A stretch of 64,000 bases of DNA from Shewanella algae (GTDB lineage: Bacteria; Pseudomonadota; Gammaproteobacteria; Enterobacterales; Shewanellaceae), in assembly GCF_009183365.2 (NCBI RefSeq), contig NZ_CP068230.1, positions 290,001-354,000 of the forward strand, in the 5' to 3' direction. The notes under the pieces were generated by a model that did not search any database, was not told the DNA's origin, and saw only the letters and a program-made list of their open reading frames with translations. Made by a program: the position numbers and the translations under genes. Every line of letters begins with the position of its first letter. The stretch's first letter is position 1. Positions 38,700 through 45,758 of this stretch are shown here, one piece after another.

Positions 38700-39932
38700 T
38701 TAGAGGGTGTTTCTCGGCGGTACCACCACGTTGGAGAAGATAAGCCCGGCGATCAGTGACATAAATATCAGAAAGATCTGCGACCCCAGATGCGACTGGT
38801 TCAACATAGTTTCACCCGAGATCAGCACATTGAGGCCGATATAGGTCTTGGAGCCAGGTACCAGGATGACTATCCCCTGCAGCAGAGCGATGGAGGCCGG
38901 TGCCTTCATCCAGCGGGCAAACAGGTTGGCGTAAATACCCACGGCCAGGGCGCCGAAGAAGATCCCCAGAGAATCCCCCAGATAGAGGCCGCCGAACATG
39001 GCGGAGAAGAAGGCCACAATACCGGCCAGTACGCCCCAGGGAGCATCTTTGAGCCTGGCCTTGAAGATAAACACCAGCGCCATGGAGAGTATGGGCACCG
39101 CCGACCAGATGGCCCAGCGAGGCAGCGGCATTGGTTCGATATAGAGGGATTCGCCGAACAGGGCATTGCCTATTGCCACGCCGAGTACGGCGCCGAAATA
39201 GAGTTTGAACAGCAGCATTACCGCATCCATGATCCTCATGGTGCCTGACATGAGATCCCTTGCCGCCAGTTCGGCCAGGCCCAGGGTCAGCGCCAGGCCG
39301 GGAATAAAGACGATGATCCCCGACAGTACCACCACGGGGATATTCAGCCCGGCATCCAGTTGCGCCAGGCCACAGGCGGCGAAACCGGCCAGCATGGCGG
39401 CCAGAGGCTCCAGCAGTTCGGCCATCCGCCGCGAGCGTTCGGCGCTGAATACCAAGCCATAGACCAGCATGCCTATCAAGGCCGACCAGAACACATCATT
39501 CCAGCTGCTGCCCATCAGCATGGCAAAGGCGGCGGCCGAGGTACCAAAGGCGCCCAGGGTTAACATAGGGCCATAGGGATTGGGCTTGTTGGCTATCTCA
39601 TCCAGCCGTTCCAGCGCTTCACTCAGGCTGCGTTGCCCCAGGCTCAGCTCCTGCACTAAGGCGTCGGTACGGGCAAGTGACCCCAGATCCAGCTCGCCGG
39701 GTTTGACTCTGGCAACATGGTTGTATTCCTGATCTGTGTCGTGCTGCAGCACAAAGGTCATCGAAGTGGGCGAGATCAGAAAATAGCCTTCGATGCCGAG
39801 CGTCTTGGCCACTGTCTGCAAGTGGGTTTCGAGCCGATAAGCCGGGGTGCCGAACTTATGCAGAGCCTTACCCAACTTAATGATAAAACGGCGCTTTTCA
39901 ATGAATTCTTGATTATCCACTCGGTTTCCCAC
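38700..39932 (-). CDS. Threonine/serine exporter family protein (ThrE type)
   Basis: A 410-residue inner-membrane protein. It fuses the YjjP-like half (about 1-260; GKALHKFGTPAYRLETHLQ, a soluble start, then five helices) and the YjjB-like half (about 270-405, five helices), as in Corynebacterium ThrE. IVFIPGLALTLGLAELAARDLMSG and IVILVPGSKTYIGLNVLISGE are the paired motifs of the two halves. Related proteins export threonine, serine or succinate. The start is GTG 39932 after AAGGG; GTG four codons on is an alternative. Confidence 0.85.
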   Translation of the reverse strand: MGNRVDNQEFIEKRRFIIKLGKALHKFGTPAYRLETHLQTVAKTLGIEGYFLISPTSMTFVLQHDTDQEYNHVARVKPGELDLGSLARTDALVQELSLGQRSLSEALERLDEIANKPNPYGPMLTLGAFGTSAAAFAMLMGSSWNDVFWSALIGMLVYGLVFSAERSRRMAELLEPLAAMLAGFAACGLAQLDAGLNIPVVVLSGIIVFIPGLALTLGLAELAARDLMSGTMRIMDAVMLLFKLYFGAVLGVAIGNALFGESLYIEPMPLPRWAIWSAVPILSMALVFIFKARLKDAPWGVLAGIVAFFSAMFGGLYLGDSLGIFFGALAVGIYANLFARWMKAPASIALLQGIVILVPGSKTYIGLNVLISGETMLNQSHLGSQIFLIFMSLIAGLIFSNVVVPPRNTL

Positions 39933-40136
39933 TGTGCCCTTGGTTGGATGGACGGTTTTTTGCCCGCGCGGATTCTACAGCAAGGGGGCTGAATCCGGTT
40001 AATGACATTTTAAAAATTATTTCCTTTATGTGAGCTTAAGTGCAAGCTTGTTGCGTTAAGGTTGATTGGCTGCGCTTGGACAGCGTCGCATCAGCCAAGG
40101 CTGAACAGAGAATTTCAAAAGGAGATAGAAGAACTT

Positions 40137-40541
40137 ATGTCATTGTTTATATCGGGTTTTTATGCCGCATTGACGGGGCTTTTGGTCTTGGCTTTGGCCT
40201 ACCGGGTGGTGCGTTTGCGCCGTGCTTACAAGATAGGCCTGGGCGATGGCGGTAACGATGCACTGCATTTGGCCAACCGGGTACACGGCAACCTGCTGGA
40301 AAATGCCCCGATAGCCTTGCTGCTTTTGGTGCTGGCCGAGGCCAACGGCATGGCCGGCGTTTGGTTACATCTACTGGGGACGATTTGGCTGGTGGCCAGA
40401 TTGCTGCATGCCATAGGTCTGACCCAAGGCAAGGGCGGTTACCACCCGGGCCGTTTCCTAGGCACCTTGTTCACCTGGATAAGCATACTCGTGCTGGCGC
40501 TGTTTAACCTCTGGCAGTATGTGGGGCGCTTATTGCTCTGA
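40137..40541 (+). CDS. MAPEG family membrane protein
   Basis: A 134-residue protein with four predicted helices. The pattern ANRVHGNLLENAPIALLLLVLAE is the MAPEG signature (glutathione-binding family), with H..N..E.AP, and a later RLLHAIGLTQGKGGYHPGR segment. It resembles E. coli YecN. Bacterial members mostly have unknown activity. The start is ATG 40137 (MSLFISGFYAAL), after a purine-rich GGAGATAGAAGAA; an earlier in-frame ATG would add an unlikely tail. Confidence 0.85.
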   Translation: MSLFISGFYAALTGLLVLALAYRVVRLRRAYKIGLGDGGNDALHLANRVHGNLLENAPIALLLLVLAEANGMAGVWLHLLGTIWLVARLLHAIGLTQGKGGYHPGRFLGTLFTWISILVLALFNLWQYVGRLLL

Positions 40542-40716
40542 GCCCGAAATAAGCCACAATCCTAGTAGGGCCTTGGCTTGCAGGCACACACAAGGGGTAC
40601 AAATAGTCGGCAATTGGTGAAAAATTAGTCACACTTAACCAGGTTAGCCTGTTATACTCCGCGGCCCTGAGGCAGCGTGGCTGCCGTGTGTCGAATCCTC
40701 TGATGGTCAGTCTCAA

Positions 40717-43071
40717 ATGCAAGTCGAATCCAGCTTATTTCAGTATCCCAAGTATTGGGCCGAGTGTTACGGCACGGCTCCCTTTCTGCCCATGTCCCGC
40801 AAGGAGATGGAACAACTGGGATGGGACAGCTGTGATGTGATCCTGGTGACAGGTGATGCCTATGTGGATCACCCCAGTTTCGGCATGGCGGTGATAGGCC
40901 GTTTGCTGGAAGCGCAGGGATTCAGAGTGGGGATCATCTCGCAGCCGGATTGGTCCAGCAAAGAGGCCTTTATGAGCCTGGGTAAACCGAATCTGTTTTT
41001 CGGGGTCACTGCAGGCAATATGGATTCGATGATCAACCGTTATACGGCCGATCGTAAACTGCGCCACGACGATGCCTATACCCCGGGCAATGAAGGCGGC
41101 AAGCGCCCGGATCGCGCCGTGACGGTTTATACCCAGCGCTGTAAGGAAGCCTTTAAAGAGGTGCCCGTGGTCATAGGCGGTATCGAGGCCAGCCTGCGGC
41201 GGATTGCCCACTATGACTATTGGTCCGACAAAGTGCGCCGCAGTGTGATTTTTGATGCCAAGGCCGACATCCTGATCTACGGTAATGCCGAGCGGCCGCT
41301 GGTGGAAGTGGCGCACCGTCTCGCCAAGGGTGAAACCATGGCGCAGATGCAGAATATCCGCGGCACAGCGGTTATCCGAAAAGAGCCACTGCCAGAATGG
41401 CGCGGCATGGACTCGCGCAAGATAGATCAGTTGCACAAAATTGACCCTATCCCCAATCCCTATGGCGCCGATGATGTCGGCTGCCAGAACTTGTCCGGGC
41501 CATCCGACAAGAAGATCTTCGACAACGACGCTCCCAAGCCCATCAGTGTGCAGCCACCCAAGCCAAGGCCCTGGGAGCAGACCTATGTGTTGCTGCCGGC
41601 CTTCGAGCGGGTGAGTGAAGACAGATACCTGTACGCCCATGCATCGAGGATTTTGCATCAGGAGCAAAACCCAGGTTGTGCCAGAGCCCTGTTCCAGCCC
41701 CACGGCGATCGTGGTGTTTGGGTCAACCCACCGGCCTGGCCGCTCAACACAGATGAGATGGATGCGGTATTCGACTTGCCTTACGCCAGGGTGCCACACC
41801 CGGTTTACGGCAAGGCCAAGATCCCGGCCTACGACATGATCAAGACCTCGATCAATATCATGCGAGGCTGTTTCGGTGGCTGCTCATTTTGTTCGATAAC
41901 CGAGCATGAAGGGCGGATTATCCAGAGCCGCTCGAAAGAATCAATTATCAAAGAAATTAAAGATATACAGCAGAAAGTGCCTGGATTTACCGGGGTGATT
42001 TCCGATCTCGGCGGCCCAACGGCCAACATGTATCGTCTCGGCTGCAAGAGCGAAAAGGCCGAAAAAACCTGTCGGCGCTTATCCTGTGTCTTTCCCGGCA
42101 TCTGTGGCCATTTGGACACAGATCATCAGCACACCATAGATCTTTACCGCGCCGCCCGGGATGTTCCCGGGATCAAGAAGGTGCTGATCGCCTCCGGCGT
42201 GCGTTATGACCTGGCGATTGAAGATCCGCGTTACGTTAAAGAGCTGGCCAAGCACCATGTGGGCGGCTATCTCAAGATAGCGCCGGAACATACCGAAGAG
42301 GGGCCTTTATCCAAGATGATGAAGCCAGGTATGGGCACCTACGACAAGTTCAAGGAGCTGTTCGACCAATACTCGGCCGAAGCGGGTAAGCAGCAGTATC
42401 TGATCCCCTATTTTATTTCGGCTCACCCGGGCACCACGGACGAGGACATGCTCAACCTGGCGCTGTGGCTCAAGGAGCGTAAGTTCAAGCTGGATCAGGT
42501 GCAGAACTTCTACCCATCGCCTATGGCCAATGCCACAACCATCTACCACACAGAGCTGAACTCGTTGAAAAACGTCAAACACAGCAGCGAAGAGGTGCCG
42601 GTGGCCAAGAAGGGGCGCCAGCGGCGACTGCATAAGGCCTTGCTGCGCTATCACGACAGCGCAGGTTGGCCGCTGATCCGCGAGGCGCTTATCGCCATGG
42701 GGAAACAGCATCTTATCGGCACTGGGCCACAGCATCTGGTGCCCCCGGAAGGCCGCGCCGAAGCCTGGGCCGGTAAGCATAACCGCAAGGGGGCCGACAA
42801 GGGTCGCCAGGGACTCACCCGTTTCAGCGACAATCAGTTTGCAGAGCGCAGCGGCAAAGCCGCCAAGGGTAAGCCAACCGAAGGGGCCAAAGGCGGTAAC
42901 AAGGCCGGAAAAGGCAAGGGTGGCGACCACACAACAACAGGCAAAGTGGCAACAGCTAAAGGCTCCAAGCCCGGCAGTGGCAAAGCCAGACCCGGAGCCA
43001 GGCCCGTCTTTGGCCATACCCAGAGTCACAGTCAGGGTAAAAGCCAGGGCCAGAGTAAGAAATCAAAGTAA
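40717..43071 (+). CDS. ygiQ: YgiQ family radical SAM protein
   Basis: 784 residues. The N-terminal region (about 35-200; VILVTGDAYVDHPSFGMAVIG) is B12-binding-like. The radical SAM core has the cluster motif in MRGCFGGCSFCSI (CxxxCxxC, about 383-392). A conserved C-terminal domain (about 600-680) precedes a disordered Lys/Gly/Ser-rich tail (about 700-784). The substrate is not established for the family. A hairpin GGCAGC/GCTGCC (40671-40685) lies in the 5' leader after a TATACT -10-like element at 40653. Confidence 0.93.
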   Translation: MQVESSLFQYPKYWAECYGTAPFLPMSRKEMEQLGWDSCDVILVTGDAYVDHPSFGMAVIGRLLEAQGFRVGIISQPDWSSKEAFMSLGKPNLFFGVTAGNMDSMINRYTADRKLRHDDAYTPGNEGGKRPDRAVTVYTQRCKEAFKEVPVVIGGIEASLRRIAHYDYWSDKVRRSVIFDAKADILIYGNAERPLVEVAHRLAKGETMAQMQNIRGTAVIRKEPLPEWRGMDSRKIDQLHKIDPIPNPYGADDVGCQNLSGPSDKKIFDNDAPKPISVQPPKPRPWEQTYVLLPAFERVSEDRYLYAHASRILHQEQNPGCARALFQPHGDRGVWVNPPAWPLNTDEMDAVFDLPYARVPHPVYGKAKIPAYDMIKTSINIMRGCFGGCSFCSITEHEGRIIQSRSKESIIKEIKDIQQKVPGFTGVISDLGGPTANMYRLGCKSEKAEKTCRRLSCVFPGICGHLDTDHQHTIDLYRAARDVPGIKKVLIASGVRYDLAIEDPRYVKELAKHHVGGYLKIAPEHTEEGPLSKMMKPGMGTYDKFKELFDQYSAEAGKQQYLIPYFISAHPGTTDEDMLNLALWLKERKFKLDQVQNFYPSPMANATTIYHTELNSLKNVKHSSEEVPVAKKGRQRRLHKALLRYHDSAGWPLIREALIAMGKQHLIGTGPQHLVPPEGRAEAWAGKHNRKGADKGRQGLTRFSDNQFAERSGKAAKGKPTEGAKGGNKAGKGKGGDHTTTGKVATAKGSKPGSGKARPGARPVFGHTQSHSQGKSQGQSKKSK

Positions 43072-43099
43072 AAACCCAAGACGATAGAGGGCGCTAGCA

Positions 43100-43122
43100 A
43101 GCCTTTGTTCTAAACAAGGGCT
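43100..43122. terminator. Hairpin between convergent ygiQ and tetR
   Basis: A 10-bp stem AGCCTTTGTT / AACAAGGGCT (one G-T pair) with a 3-nt loop. There is no T run on the plus side, so termination is uncertain. Confidence 0.35.
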
Positions 43123-43129
43123 GCGTAGG

Positions 43130-43741
43130 CTAACAGCCCAGCAGACGCCGGAATTCCAGTGACAGATCTTCGCCGAGTTGTTGCGCCGTCGCTTGGCGGT
43201 CCGTGATGCCGTTATGCATGGCGTTGTCTACCGCGCCATGCATGCCGTGATAGAGGATGATGGCGCTCAGCTCTGGCCTTTCCAACTGCCAGGCGCCATG
43301 GCGCTTGCCGCTTAGCAAAAGCTCAATAATCTGCGCCAACACCCGATCCCGCTCGCTGTTGCCGTGACCGTGGTAATAGTTGTCATGGAAGAGCAGGTCG
43401 TGCAGCTCTATACCGGCCAGATAGGCGTTGACACTGGCCCGGCACCAAACATCCAGTCGTGTCGGCCAGTCATCGCTATCGCAGGCATCCATTGCCAGTT
43501 GCACCTGCTCGACAAAATGCCGGCTAAAGCGTTGCCGCAGAGCCGAGAGTATCTCCGGCTTGGCATTGAAGTAGTGGTAAAAAGTCCCCTTGGCGACCTT
43601 GGCCTCGCGCACTATGTCGCTGACTGTAGTGGCTTCAAACCCCTTCTCAATAAATAACTTCTGTGCCGCATCCATGAGTTCATCGAGACGAACCTCTGCC
43701 GGTTTAGTGCGTGGAGCCCCCGGGGTGCTGTTATTTGTCAT
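43130..43741 (-). CDS. TetR family transcriptional repressor
   Basis: 203 residues. The N-terminal HTH (about 17-62) reads ELMDAAQKLFIEKGFEATTVSDIVREAKVAKGTFYHYF, the standard TetR domain. The rest is a helical ligand-binding domain. The start is set at ATG 43741 (MTNNSTPG). The next gene, diverging 560 bp away, is a DHA2 efflux pump whose promoter carries a perfect 7-1-7 palindrome typical of this family, so the pump is the probable target. A dispersed repeat fills part of the space between them. Confidence 0.92.
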   Translation of the reverse strand: MTNNSTPGAPRTKPAEVRLDELMDAAQKLFIEKGFEATTVSDIVREAKVAKGTFYHYFNAKPEILSALRQRFSRHFVEQVQLAMDACDSDDWPTRLDVWCRASVNAYLAGIELHDLLFHDNYYHGHGNSERDRVLAQIIELLLSGKRHGAWQLERPELSAIILYHGMHGAVDNAMHNGITDRQATAQQLGEDLSLEFRRLLGC

Positions 43742-43885
43742 TAGCCATACCACTCAATATAAGAAGTTTGATCTGCCAGGAAACTGCGTCGGCCAGGATA
43801 ATGTTTTTCTTGGCCGATTGGCCGCCAAATTCTTTCATACTCGCCGAGTGAATCAAGCCCCTGTGCATAAGGAAGGTGCGAATAA

Positions 43886-43966
43886 GTCCTCGTGGCCTTC
43901 TCTTTTGTAGAGAGTGGCTTACACAGCAATTGGCGTTCAAGGCATCTGACTGAAGGCATGCCGGGG
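43886..43966. repeat. Dispersed intergenic repeat, copy B (long; extends perhaps to about 44170)
   Basis: Matches copy A at 21844-21910 with about seven mismatches and one 14-nt insertion. The insertion duplicates the AAGGCAT unit (AAGGCAT-CTGACTG-AAGGCAT). Sequence after 43966 has no partner in this window but looks like part of the same unit. Short frames here (43731-44126 and 43937-44302, minus strand) lack ribosome sites and resemble no family, so I do not call them genes. The rest of the gap 43742-43885 shows nothing else. Confidence 0.85.
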
Positions 43967-44228
43967 CCTGTCGAAGTCGGATAACGCAGAGAGCCGGTTG
44001 CTGTGAAAGCCCCGAAGGGCGTGGCTTACAGGCCTGCCTGCTGTGTTGTGCTTCTTGCAAAGGACTAGGGCCATTTGCGGCGAACCACGCCTTGCATCCA
44101 AGCCAGTAAGCCGACGCAGAGCACACATGGGATTTGTTCGCACCTTCCTTAGGTCGGAATCGGCATTCATCCTACCTAAAGTGCTGATCCAAGGCCAGAT
44201 GCCGACCATCCAGTGATTGTAAATGCCA

Positions 44229-44257
44229 TTGACCGACGGTCGGTCGAAATCTATATT
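44229..44257 (+). promoter_or_regulatory. Promoter of the DHA2 efflux gene
   Basis: TTGACC at 44229-44234, a 17-bp spacer, and TATATT at 44252-44257, one mismatch each from consensus. The start of transcription would be near 44264, giving a leader of about 37 nt to the ATG at 44301. It is overlapped by two operator-like palindromes. Confidence 0.75.
44231..44245. promoter_or_regulatory. TetR-family operator over the -35/spacer
   Basis: Perfect inverted repeat GACCGAC-G-GTCGGTC. Near-identical GACCGACNGTCGGTC sites are well known for TetR-family efflux repressors. It covers the end of the -35 element and the first part of the spacer, a position suited to repression. The probable ligand is the TetR protein encoded at 43130-43741. 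Confidence 0.8.
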
Positions 44258-44272
44258 GAGAATTATTCTCAA
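44256..44272. promoter_or_regulatory. Fur-box-like palindrome over the -10/start site
   Basis: A perfect 17-bp inverted repeat, TTGAGAAT-T-ATTCTCAA. Its core TGAGAATNATTCTCA differs from the Fur 7-1-7 consensus TGATAATNATTATCA at one symmetric position, and that variant is frequent in real Fur sites. It overlaps the end of the -10 element and the likely start site, where bound Fur would block transcription. Confidence 0.65.
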
Positions 44273-44300
44273 AAATAACTGAGCTTCAAGGAGGAACAGC

Positions 44301-45758
44301 ATGTCTTCTCTGCGTCAGGCCGCTCTGCTTGCGGCCATCTGTCTGGGCACTTTTATGGCGACTCTGGATATCAGCATAGTCAATGTCGCCTTGCCGACAA
44401 TGAAACAGGAGTTGGCAATCAGCATGGCGGATTCCCAATGGGTGGTGAACGCCTATGCCCTGTGTTTATCGGCTTTAATTCTTTCTTCCGGGCCGCTGGG
44501 GGACCGTTTTGGCCGCAAGTTGTTGTGGCTCTGCGGGGTCGTGCTGTTCACTCTGGGTTCAATCGCCTGCGCCATGGCAGACTCTCTGTGGCTGTTACTT
44601 CTGGGAAGGGTGATTCAAGGGATTGCCGGTGCCGCCGTTATCCCGGGAGCCCTGTCCCTGTTGACCCACGCCTTTTCTGATGTTGGCGCCCGCACCCGCG
44701 CGATAGGCATCTGGTCATCGGTCAGTGCCCTGTCACTGATACTGGGGCCGATAGTCGGCGGTTTGCTGGTGCAGCATGTGGGTTGGCAGAGCATTTTCTG
44801 GATCAATGTCCCCATAGGCATAATCGCATTACTGCTGGGGGCTTGGGGGCTGGACGAGAGTGCCGACCCGGAACAGGCGGCACTGGATTTTGCCGGGCAG
44901 TTGCTCAGCATACTTTTCCTTGGGGGACTGACCTATGGCCTTATCGGCTTGGGTGAGCATGATTGGTTGAGTTATCACACCTTGGTGCCGCTGCTGTTGG
45001 CCGCCATTTTGTTTGCGGTCTTTATCCGGGTTGAACTTAAGGTGCCGCGGCCACTGCTGCCGCTGAAGTTGTTTCGGCAGCGGGACTTTGGTTGCTATAA
45101 CTCGGCTTCCTTTGTGTTGGGCTTTTCTGCCTACAGCAGCGTGTTTTTTATGTCGCTGTTTTTTCAGGAAGCGCAGCGTTGGGATGCCGCCGAGGCCGGT
45201 TGGCGGATGGCGCCCGAGTTTATCGCCATGGCTGTGGCGGCCATGGGGTTTGGCCGCCTGGCGGCGAACTTTGGAGTCAGGCGACTGATGAGTCTGGGGT
45301 ATGGATTGATGGCTTTGGCGCTCATGTTGCTGTCAAACCTGCAAGCGGAAACGGCTTATTTTCTGACGGCGGGCTATCTTGCCCTGCTTGGTTTGGGAAT
45401 GGGGCTAGCGGTACCGGCAACCAGTGAGCTGGTGATGGCCAGTGTCGGGGCTCAGCGCTCGGGCATGGCTTCGGCCACCATGAATGCCGTGAGGCAGACG
45501 GGTATGACCTTGGGGATCGCCCTCTTGGGTACTCTAATGAATCGGGTCATCTACACGGCCAAAGAGACTGAAAGTGGGGGACAGTTTGATCCGAGTGGGA
45601 TAGCAGCGATAAATCATCAAGCGGTTGCCGCCGGCTTTGGGGTCGCCATGTTTTGGGCCGGCGTGCTTTGTTTGGGGATGACCTTATGGTTACTGCTGCT
45701 GCGTCATCCCCGTTTGGGCTCGCTTGCGGCAGCCAAAACCGCTTCTGATGATTGTTAA
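44301..45758 (+). CDS. MFS efflux transporter, DHA2 family (14 helices)
   Basis: 485 residues with about 14 hydrophobic helices. Motif A is SGPLGDRFGRKLLW (about 55-68). The antiporter motif C region lies around residues 140-165 (IWSSVSALSLILGPIVGG). The opening MATLDISIVNVALPTM carries the conserved Asp of helix 1 seen in EmrB/QacA-type drug exporters. It is preceded by AAGGAGG and by a promoter with TetR- and Fur-type sites, which points to export of a toxic or iron-related compound, perhaps a siderophore. The stop codon overlaps that of the convergent helicase gene (TTAA). Confidence 0.92.
   Translation: MSSLRQAALLAAICLGTFMATLDISIVNVALPTMKQELAISMADSQWVVNAYALCLSALILSSGPLGDRFGRKLLWLCGVVLFTLGSIACAMADSLWLLLLGRVIQGIAGAAVIPGALSLLTHAFSDVGARTRAIGIWSSVSALSLILGPIVGGLLVQHVGWQSIFWINVPIGIIALLLGAWGLDESADPEQAALDFAGQLLSILFLGGLTYGLIGLGEHDWLSYHTLVPLLLAAILFAVFIRVELKVPRPLLPLKLFRQRDFGCYNSASFVLGFSAYSSVFFMSLFFQEAQRWDAAEAGWRMAPEFIAMAVAAMGFGRLAANFGVRRLMSLGYGLMALALMLLSNLQAETAYFLTAGYLALLGLGMGLAVPATSELVMASVGAQRSGMASATMNAVRQTGMTLGIALLGTLMNRVIYTAKETESGGQFDPSGIAAINHQAVAAGFGVAMFWAGVLCLGMTLWLLLLRHPRLGSLAAAKTASDDC

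Noticed and set aside
40735..41799. 354-codon minus-strand frame opposite ygiQ
   Set aside because: Antisense shadow of a clearly conserved radical SAM gene.
43731..44302. Two overlapping minus-strand frames in the tetR-pump gap
   Set aside because: They run through the repeat and the promoter and operators of the pump, without ribosome sites; likely repeat-derived noise.
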